In this document: piece by piece, positions 58,636 to 64,000 of the stretch
How positions within the stretch are numbered: position 1 is the stretch's first letter
Layout of the letters: each line of letters starts with the position of its first letter
Source: Halohasta litorea
GTDB lineage: Archaea; Halobacteriota; Halobacteria; Halobacteriales; Haloferacaceae
Length of the DNA: 64,000 nt
Assembly: GCF_024494645.1 (NCBI RefSeq)
Contig: NZ_JANHDJ010000001.1
Location: 838,779 to 902,778, forward strand
Direction: 5' to 3'
Made by a program: the position numbers and the translations under genes
The notes under the pieces: generated by a model
The model's input: only the letters and a program-made list of their open reading frames with translations
Told to the model about the DNA's origin: nothing
The model's database searches: none

Positions 58636-59424
58636 TTATTGTTCTCTCTGTTTTTCTCTATCCACATCATACATATCATCGATTTTTTCTTTCACAACAT
58701 CTTCTACATCTTCTTTTTGTACAACTTCATCTTGTGTAGTCCTTTTATTCAACTCACTTATCACGTTTCCAATCACCTTACCAATATCAATATCAATATT
58801 AATATCAGACTCATTTTTAAACAAAGTTATTTCTGGAATTTCGATACTCGCATCACCGCTTTTCTTACCTAAATACCAGATAGCTACAGCTTTTGTCAGT
58901 TCAATCACCTGTTCATGGTTCTGGATTAAAAACTCAAAAACGTCTATTTCAGCCAGTGATTTCTCTATTTTCAACCGGCAATTCAGATTGTATGACTCAA
59001 TCGTTTCATAAAATCCTCTTTTTTCATCTGCAGGTATCTCAACAAGAGCATCTGGGCTTCTATTACCCCATTCCTCTTTGGAGATGTTTGGATATGAGTA
59101 ACCTCCAATACTCAAACCCGTTTTTTCACCACTTTTCATTTCGTTTGCAATATCCTCAAATCTCTCAAATATTCCAAATTTTCCTCTGAGAAAAAGTATC
59201 TCCCCCTCATCATCCCATTCTGTCCAGACATCTATAATTTCACCAATTACCTCATCTGGGTTGTGTTCGTTGAGTACTGTCCGCTTTTCAGGATTATTTT
59301 TAATCTGATCCTTTAGACGCTCCAATTCTTCTGGTGGAATTTCGTCTCCTACACGATCTTCTTGAGATGTTGAGAACGTACCTTCTACAATTTCACAAAA
59401 ACTCTCATCACTCGCATCATTCAT
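58636..59424 (-). CDS. Prohead-protease-like (XkdF/HK97-type) protein, orphan
   Basis: A 262-aa AT-rich gene. Residues 13-110 follow the phage prohead protease plan: EGTFSTSQEDRVGDEIPPEE, LNEH with His54, IGEIIDVW, a GKFGI strand and TGLSIGG with Ser105. The His and Ser are where that family has its catalytic pair. The remainder is an acidic helical region with a hydrophobic stretch (VIELTKAVAIWYLGKK). No capsid, portal or terminase genes are visible near it. A TATA box at about 59480-59492 lies some 60 bases upstream. Confidence 0.5.
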   Translation of the reverse strand: MNDASDESFCEIVEGTFSTSQEDRVGDEIPPEELERLKDQIKNNPEKRTVLNEHNPDEVIGEIIDVWTEWDDEGEILFLRGKFGIFERFEDIANEMKSGEKTGLSIGGYSYPNISKEEWGNRSPDALVEIPADEKRGFYETIESYNLNCRLKIEKSLAEIDVFEFLIQNHEQVIELTKAVAIWYLGKKSGDASIEIPEITLFKNESDINIDIDIGKVIGNVISELNKRTTQDEVVQKEDVEDVVKEKIDDMYDVDREKQREQ

Positions 59425-59505
59425 GTCTTGGAATATTTTACGGAGTAATGTTTATTTTTAGGTTACGCGCCTGTGCACGCCATTATATATAGAACGCCAG
59501 CCCGC

Positions 59506-59542
59506 AGCCCATGGAATCAGACGCCTCGCGTCGCCATGGGCT
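59506..59542. repeat. Nested hairpin with GCCCATGG arms
   Basis: AGCCCATGG at 59506-59514 pairs perfectly with CCATGGGCT at 59534-59542, and inside them GACGC pairs with GCGTC. Related GGGCATGGGCC motifs lie at 58461 and 60632 in other spacers of the element, suggesting a repeated recognition site. Confidence 0.5.
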
Positions 59543-59702
59543 ACGGGTGGGGGTGTCCGGACACGGACACGCGGATATGTCGACGCGGTCTGCCAGAACC
59601 GCCCGCAGCACTGTCCGCGGTGTTTCGGTCACCGATTCCACGGCGATCAATCGCCGAAACCGTCCGGAAAAGCTATTGTGAAGCGGATGGCCGCCTTGCT
59701 CG

Positions 59703-59918
59703 ATGATCCGAACGCTTCGAGAACACGACGGCACCCCACTGGTGGCGTTGGACAAAGACGAGCTGAAGATGGACGGGATTCTCCCCGAGGATGAAGACGA
59801 GTCGGTCGACCAGTTGATGCACATTAAGCGAATGGGAGAAGGTGCGTGGTTGATCCGTCCCGTCGTCGACGGTGGTCCGCCCGATCTCGGTCCAATACGA
59901 GATCTATACGAGTCATAG
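59703..59918 (+). CDS. Small hypothetical element protein
   Basis: A 71-aa acidic protein (IRTLREHDGTPLVALDKDEL, EDEDESVDQLMHIKRMGEG). It lacks a signal or membrane segment. Its short beta-type start and charged middle resemble AbrB-associated or antitoxin-like haloarchaeal proteins, but I cannot name a family. It lies upstream of an AbrB-like gene in the same direction. Confidence 0.5.
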   Translation: MIRTLREHDGTPLVALDKDELKMDGILPEDEDESVDQLMHIKRMGEGAWLIRPVVDGGPPDLGPIRDLYES

Positions 59919-60082
59919 GTCCGTGCAAGGTGGTTCCTCGGACCGGCCTCACAGGGTCACGCTCAGATAGATCTCAGAGTCTCGATCTCTGTTTCGCCGA
60001 GTTAGGTAAGGTCTAATTGAAATACTGGATTGAATGTGATTAGGTCCATAGATTGAATATTTAGCGGATGACCTGCCGGGGT

Positions 60083-60262
60083 ATGGCACGAGAAATCAGG
60101 AAGCTGCGCGACCTCGGAAACGGCTCTGGTGGCATCACGCTACCCAAAGAGTTCCTGCGAGATCTCGAACTGATGGACGACAACGACGAACTGGCCGACG
60201 CTCACATCATCGTCGAGAAGGACGAAGACGACGATGGGCTTTCTCTGATGCCGTTTCACTGA
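60083..60262 (+). CDS. AbrB/SpoVT-like DNA-binding protein
   Basis: A 59-aa protein with the swapped-hairpin pattern REIRKLRDLGNGSGGITLP followed by KEFLRDLELMDDNDELADAH, typical of haloarchaeal AbrB-like regulators. An ATG five codons earlier is also in frame. It is convergent with, and overlaps by seven bases, the RHH-like gene at 60256. Confidence 0.7.
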   Translation: MAREIRKLRDLGNGSGGITLPKEFLRDLELMDDNDELADAHIIVEKDEDDDGLSLMPFH

Positions 60263-60531
60263 CGGCCGACGGACACGGACACCTCACACCGAACGGGGAG
60301 TTCGTCGGTATCCAGTATCTCGGCGATCTCCTCGGGTGTGAGCGATCCACGATTTTGTGCGGCCGTCATCAACTCGGCGAGCTTGCCCTTCGGGACTGCC
60401 GTGGTGTCGCCCCACATTCGGAGGTAGTAGTCCGCTGCACAGTCAAGCGCCTTCGAAGTCGCATCTTCACCGGTCGCCTCTTTCAGGAACTCCCACTTCC
60501 GAGCGCGTGTATCGGTTTTCTCGATCCGCAT
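60256..60531 (-). CDS. DUF7386-like small regulator (possible RHH fold)
   Basis: A 91-aa protein starting MRIEKTDTRARKWEFLKEAT, with GEDATSKALDCAADYYLRMW as the next helix. It is conserved among haloarchaeal elements. The strand-helix-helix start suggests a ribbon-helix-helix DNA binder, by inference. Three TTGCACAAC motifs flank its promoter, one right before its ATG, suggesting autoregulation. Confidence 0.65.
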   Translation of the reverse strand: MRIEKTDTRARKWEFLKEATGEDATSKALDCAADYYLRMWGDTTAVPKGKLAELMTAAQNRGSLTPEEIAEILDTDELPVRCEVSVSVGRQ

Positions 60532-60533
60532 AG

Positions 60534-60691
60534 TTGCACAACCCCCCGCGATTCCTAGGATTTTCCGGTGACTGAACCTGACTCAGTATATAAACATCGG
60601 CTGAATCGCTCTTGGTGTCGACGAGATTGCCATGGGCATGGGCCGGATTGAGGGGAGAATTGCACAACCTCACTGCCGAGTAGTTGTGCAA
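60534..60691. promoter_or_regulatory. TTGCACAAC operator set and TATA of the RHH-like gene
   Basis: TTGCACAAC occurs at 60534-60542 and 60660-60668, and its complement GTTGTGCAA at 60683-60691. The last two form a perfect inverted repeat with a 14-base spacer. A minus-strand TATA box (TTTATATAC, 60586-60594) lies between the sites, and the first site abuts the ATG. This is the pattern of an operator for a small dimeric regulator. Confidence 0.6.
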
Positions 60692-60759
60692 AAACGGGAA
60701 AGCCGATCTTTCGACGTGCAACCGTTTGTTTGTGTTTACACCCCCATCACTATGGCGAT

Positions 60760-61257
60760 CTATGGATGAACAAGATTGTATAGCCGATGTGCAATTACTA
60801 ACAATGTTATGAAATAATGAGCCATTATCGAATATACAAAGGCTGAAATTAAGAAGTTTATTTCACTGGGCGAAGTGACCTCTATGCGGGATAATATAAA
60901 ACCAAAAACAAGCACAATAATCACTAATATACCTATAAGTATGGAGTATAATGTAAATTCTTTTGTCTTTTTTATCGTGTTTTGCTCATATGGGTGTGGA
61001 TTTTCTTCACTGTATCCCATTAGAAGCACCAGTGTATTAATTGAAAAACCTGTCAAAACGCTAAGCACAGGTGCTGATGCCGCTATGAAACCAGACCAAA
61101 TTGTGACAAAATAACCGAGTACAGTTCCTATTAAAATAGGGACTAATGCAAATGAAAAAACCAAAATGAATTCACTAGCTGGTGATTTATAACCAGTCTC
61201 GGAATTTAACGAGCCGTAGTGGTCTTCACATATCCTATACAAATTGTTGAATATCAT
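60760..61257 (-). CDS. Four-helix membrane protein of an AT-rich two-gene module
   Basis: A 165-aa protein with four clear helices: about 30-50 (FILVFSFALVPILIGTVLGY), 55-78, 101-121 and 133-157. A short charged loop (YSEENPHPYEQNTIKKTKEF) lies between helices 2 and 3. No catalytic motif is seen. Its start overlaps the end of the soluble partner by four bases. The AT-rich codon use differs sharply from the GC-rich host. It may be the membrane-acting part of a defence or exclusion system, inferred from the pairing and place. Confidence 0.7.
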   Translation of the reverse strand: MIFNNLYRICEDHYGSLNSETGYKSPASEFILVFSFALVPILIGTVLGYFVTIWSGFIAASAPVLSVLTGFSINTLVLLMGYSEENPHPYEQNTIKKTKEFTLYSILIGILVIIVLVFGFILSRIEVTSPSEINFLISAFVYSIMAHYFITLLVIAHRLYNLVHP

Positions 61258-62252
61258 CGGTCCAATTCATTGCCGAACTCAGGTGGTTTCACTATATCTG
61301 AATTGAATATGTCTGTCAATAGATCTTTTGTCTCGTCACGAAGACATTCTGGTGTCAATAGACCCTTATCATATTCAAGTCCATCACCCGTCAGATCTCG
61401 CCTCATTGCCATCTGATTTTTCATCAAGGGTATGGTCTCGTAGCGGCCACCAGAATTCTTGACCTTCGCATCGACTTGCTCGACCTCATTCGATACAATT
61501 TCAGCGAATTCTTTGTTGCTGTCTTTTAATTTTCTGACAATTTCTTTGGCCTTTTCAATAGAACCACCTTGTTCTGCTTTTAGAACAAGTGTCTGTTCTC
61601 TCGTATCTTCCACTGAAAGTCCTTTAATTATTTCCGACCTACTTTCATCGTCACCCGGTAATTTGTTTATTTGTACATCCAACCGCATGACTCGATTTGA
61701 GTCTATTAATTGCTCGTAAACTCTTGTTGTGTACACTGGCCGTACTTTTCCCACTGAATTTTCACTATTTTCAAGCAAATATGGCAGAAGCTTATTTTTT
61801 AGGGCCGTTTTGATACCACGATTGTTAATTTGTTGTAAGACAAATATCAATCGCTCACCGTCTCCGTGTATTTCACCCTTTACAGTTTCTGGGAGATAAA
61901 ACATGAAATAAAACGGCATTTGTTCCGCTTCAAGTTCGCCTTTTTCATGAGTTAGATCCCCAGTGTCGACATGTTTTAGTTCCGCTTCGTATCCGTAATC
62001 TCCTGTCGAAATATACCCATCAATTACGTTTCCATTACGCCGAAGCTGCTCAACTATGAATGTCTTCTCTTTCTTTGGGTCCTTGAGATTTTCACCTTCA
62101 AGATCAGTTAGAAAATTCTCTATACTGTCTATTATATTATCATCTGGTAACGTTGGGTCACTCGTATGCAAACTAGAAAGATCATACTTGCTCTCTGGAT
62201 AATTTTTTTCATGGATCTCTAGTTTATATGGAATAAGCTTCTCAGAAGGCAT
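61254..62252 (-). CDS. Soluble partner protein of the AT-rich two-gene module
   Basis: A 332-aa protein without signal or membrane segments. It opens MPSEKLIPYKLEIHEKNYPE, contains YISTGDYGYEAELKHVDTGD and RLIFVLQQINNRGIKTALK in the middle, and is charged and helical after residue 210 (SIEKAKEIVRKLKDSNKEF). It ends near the start of the four-helix gene with an ATGA overlap. I do not recognise the family. The gene order (sensor-sized soluble protein, then membrane protein) and the position between a repressor and other element genes fit an accessory defence cassette. Confidence 0.7.
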   Translation of the reverse strand: MPSEKLIPYKLEIHEKNYPESKYDLSSLHTSDPTLPDDNIIDSIENFLTDLEGENLKDPKKEKTFIVEQLRRNGNVIDGYISTGDYGYEAELKHVDTGDLTHEKGELEAEQMPFYFMFYLPETVKGEIHGDGERLIFVLQQINNRGIKTALKNKLLPYLLENSENSVGKVRPVYTTRVYEQLIDSNRVMRLDVQINKLPGDDESRSEIIKGLSVEDTREQTLVLKAEQGGSIEKAKEIVRKLKDSNKEFAEIVSNEVEQVDAKVKNSGGRYETIPLMKNQMAMRRDLTGDGLEYDKGLLTPECLRDETKDLLTDIFNSDIVKPPEFGNELDR

Positions 62253-62345
62253 TGTGATTGGTCATTATGTTTGTCATACATAAATGAAGTGATTAGGGGA
62301 AATATACGAATTGAATACACGTTGCGTCCACATAATCAGCCTCTC

Positions 62346-62606
62346 CTATTCAAGGTCATTTACTTCTAGCTCTCCAGAAAGGTAGGCACAACCTTGCTCA
62401 GTGATTCGGTAGTACCCTCTTTTGCTAGATATTCTCTCAACGAGCCCATGTTCTGCCAGTATTGGAAGACGACGCTTCACCGTAGGGTGAGATAATCCTT
62501 CAATATTATGTGAAATGACTACTGGCGGCATTTCCAAATCAGATTCACAGAGTAGCTCTAGGATCACTGGATCCGATTTAGTCATCCACGACACTAGCGG
62601 GCGCAT
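62346..62606 (-). CDS. PhiH1-repressor-like winged-helix regulator
   Basis: An 86-aa winged-helix protein: DPVILELLCESDLEMPPVVI, LSHPTVKRRLPILAEHGLVE and the wing SSKRGYYRITEQG. It resembles the phiH1-type repressors common in haloarchaeal proviruses and plasmids. It probably controls the module downstream (the 332-aa gene starts 93 bases after it) or the element as a whole. Confidence 0.85.
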   Translation of the reverse strand: MRPLVSWMTKSDPVILELLCESDLEMPPVVISHNIEGLSHPTVKRRLPILAEHGLVERISSKRGYYRITEQGCAYLSGELEVNDLE

Positions 62607-62996
62607 AGCTTAGCTAACAGCCTATGCATCATAACATCTCCTGAGGCCACATTTGTGATCCTATTTAGTTCGTTTCTAATACCAAGTAGCATCAAAGTAT
62701 AAGTTATTGTAGTCCTGTTCGTCAACAACGGAAGCACTTGCGTACCTATCGCTGCTCGATAGATCTACTGTACGCAATAGCGGACCCCGCTGCTAAGGAC
62801 AGCAGGTCCGCGCGGGCTTCCGTGAGGTAGCACGAAAGCCATGATAGCAAACCATCTCGGGAGTAATCAACCTCCCGCACGTCGACCGACAGCACCGCAT
62901 TCAAGTACCCAAGAGTTTCACTTTCGCCGAAACCTTCACTTTCACTCTGCGCACGAGGATTTGATCTTTTATCCCCCAATCCGTCAGCGAGACGTG
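62607..62996. other. Spacer with a run of four stem-loops
   Basis: 390 bases with no convincing gene. Four consecutive stem-loops follow each other. The first (62738-62777) pairs TTGCGTAC with GTACGCAA, with an inner CTATCG/CGATAG stem. The second (62781-62810) pairs CGGAC+CTGCT with AGCAG+GTCCG. The third (62815-62840) pairs GGCTT+CGTG with CACG+AAGCC, and the fourth (62858-62877) pairs CGGGAG with CTCCCG. A 77-codon minus-strand frame covers them and is probably chance. A TATA-like CTTTTATC at 62966-62973 serves the next gene. Confidence 0.5.
62966..62973 (+). promoter_or_regulatory. TATA box of the zinc-ribbon/integrase pair
   Basis: CTTTTATC lies 24-31 bases before the ATG at 62997, which is the spacing of a leaderless haloarchaeal transcript. 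Confidence 0.5.
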
Positions 62997-63263
62997 ATGT
63001 CGACAGAGAACAAACAGGTTGTAGATATTGAGAACCGCCGGGACAGGTGGCGGTTCACCTGCCCCAATGGTCACCGGTCGTGGGAGCCGACGAACCACCA
63101 CTTCTGGTGTCAGCGGTGTGCACGTCATCGGGAAGTCGATGGCGTGTTCTACGATCTTCGAGATCGGAAGACCGGCGAGTTGCTTGACCGCGACAAGGTA
63201 CGGTTGAAGGCGGGCGTCGAGAACTATCACGGCGGTATCGGTCAGGTGGTCGACGATGAGTGA
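62997..63263 (+). CDS. Small zinc-ribbon protein upstream of integrase
   Basis: An 88-aa protein with one zinc ribbon, CPNGHRSWEPTNHHFWCQRC (Cys/His ligands), followed by REVDGVFYDLRDRKTGELLD. Such proteins often precede the integrase in haloarchaeal elements. Its last eight bases overlap the integrase start, so the two are co-translated. Confidence 0.75.
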   Translation: MSTENKQVVDIENRRDRWRFTCPNGHRSWEPTNHHFWCQRCARHREVDGVFYDLRDRKTGELLDRDKVRLKAGVENYHGGIGQVVDDE

Positions 63264-63921
63264 GTTAGATCCGATCTCCCCACCAGAAGCGATTGATCTA
63301 TATCTCGAACATCGTCGGCCGGAGGTAGCGAAGACGACACTGCAGAACCACGAGTATCGGCTCTCGCGGTTCCGAGAATGGGCCGACGAGCACGATCTCG
63401 AAAACATGAACGACCTCACTGGTCGGAAACTCCACCAATACCGGACGTGGCGGTCGGAGGGAATCAAGCGAGTTACGCTGGTCAACGAGCTGCGGACGCT
63501 GCAGATGTTCTTGGAGTTCTGCGCGGCAATCGATGCTGTTGAGGAAGGGCTTCGAGAGCAGGTACTCATACCGACGCTTGAGCCGGGTGACGAAGCCAGT
63601 GACGTTGAACTGCACACCGACCGAGCCGAGGAGATTCTGAAGTACCTGAAGCGGTTCCACTACGCCAGCCGCAAGCACGTTGTTTTCGCGCTACTGTGGC
63701 ACACCGGCATCCGACTCGGTACGTTACAGTCGATTGATCTGGAAGACTTTCACCCGGATGATCGCTGTATCGATATTCGACACCGACCGGACGAGGAGAC
63801 GCCACTGAAAAACAAGGACGCAGCCGAGCGGTCCATCAGCGTCTCTAAACAGTACTGTGAGATTATTCAAGACTCAGTCGATCACATCGAGAACCTCACG
63901 ACCTCCTCCAGTAGGTGCTGA
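63256..63921 (+). pseudogene. Tyrosine recombinase (XerC/D-like integrase), cut short
   Basis: A 221-codon frame with the N-terminal core-binding domain (YRLSRFREWADEHDL) and the first half of the catalytic domain. Arg153 in HTGIRLGTL and Lys185 in TPLKNKDAAER are present. The HxxR box and the catalytic tyrosine are missing, because the frame ends at TSSSRC where an opposite-strand transposase coding sequence comes in. It probably was a full integrase of about 330 residues, broken by the IS. Confidence 0.75.
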
Positions 63922-64000
63922 ATCTGTGTCTGCGGTGGCTGGCTAGCCTTCAACAAGACGGTGACCGTGAGTTCTACTGCTAACCAGTCGCTGTCGGCGG
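63882..64000 (-). mobile_element. IS transposase, C-terminal end (runs off window)
   Basis: On the minus strand a frame enters from the window end and stops at 63882. It reads DWLAVELTVTVLLKASQPPQ then TQIQHLLEEVVRFSM. This looks like the C-terminus of a haloarchaeal DDE transposase, and the sequence change coincides with the loss of the integrase frame. The family is not certain. The exact IS end and target repeat cannot be read here. Confidence 0.5.

Noticed and set aside
60760..62252. Naming the AT-rich pair as Kiwa (KwaA/KwaB)
   Set aside because: The four-helix plus soluble plan is similar, but the gene order is reversed and I see no KwaB (DUF4868) motif, so the name is not supported.
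62746..62979. 77-codon minus-strand frame
   Set aside because: It runs across four hairpins, has no motif and no clear start signal. A real small protein cannot be fully excluded.

Overview
The window is chromosomal DNA of a halophilic archaeon (class Halobacteria). Proteins are strongly acidic, GC content is high, and there are Tat-type signal peptides with lipoboxes. RNA polymerase is split into B''/B' and A'/A'', and translation factors and ribosomal proteins are archaeal in type. Start codons are leaderless or tightly coupled (ATGA, GTGA and TAATG overlaps). I cannot fix the genus from the sequence alone.

Layout. 1-8300: end of a sugar ABC transporter locus, then housekeeping genes (IF-2/aIF5B, a PRC-barrel protein, a NOB1-like PIN/zinc-ribbon protein, a CPBP membrane protease, an M29-like aminopeptidase, an HVO_0476-type zinc protein, Pcm). 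8350-14850: a 6-kb cell-surface module lying between two nearly identical tRNA-Asp genes. It encodes three small secreted proteins sharing a TGAF-S/T-SVTA-type signal end, an archaeal SipW-like signal peptidase, a two-TM protein, and a secreted copy of the SecD first ectodomain without the SecD membrane domain. 15097-24610: the core operon rpoH-rpoB''-rpoB'-rpoA'-rpoA''-nusA-rpsL-rpsG.

24732-38608: a complete urea/nickel system: urea ABC transporter urtABCDE, the repressor nikR, an ECF nickel/cobalt transporter (cbiMNQO type) and urease ureBCAGDEF. It takes up urea and Ni2+, builds the Ni urease and releases ammonia in the cytoplasm. This block and further genes (a secreted CARDB-like protein, a K+ channel/RCK protein, DUF5781, an APC permease-USP fusion, an Lrp regulator, a USP) lie between rpsG and fusA. 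fusA (46157), an ACT protein with homoserine dehydrogenase, two surface/membrane proteins, tuf and rpsJ (to 54170) follow, then a rhomboid protease and tRNA-Ala.

55129-64000: an integrated mobile element begins just after tRNA-Ala(CGC) and runs off the window. It carries an overlapping plus-strand operon (zinc finger, PD-(D/E)XK-like protein, DUF488-like protein, a 576-aa HTH protein), an orphan protein with a phage prohead-protease-like motif set, small AbrB-like and RHH-like regulators, and an AT-rich two-gene module (soluble protein plus four-TM protein) that looks like a defence cassette. A phiH1-repressor-like wHTH, a run of four stem-loops and a tyrosine integrase follow. The integrase is cut short where an IS transposase coding end begins. 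The most novel candidates are the tRNA-Asp-bracketed surface module with its SecD-ectodomain protein, the AT-rich two-gene module, the prohead-protease-like orphan and the stem-loop array.
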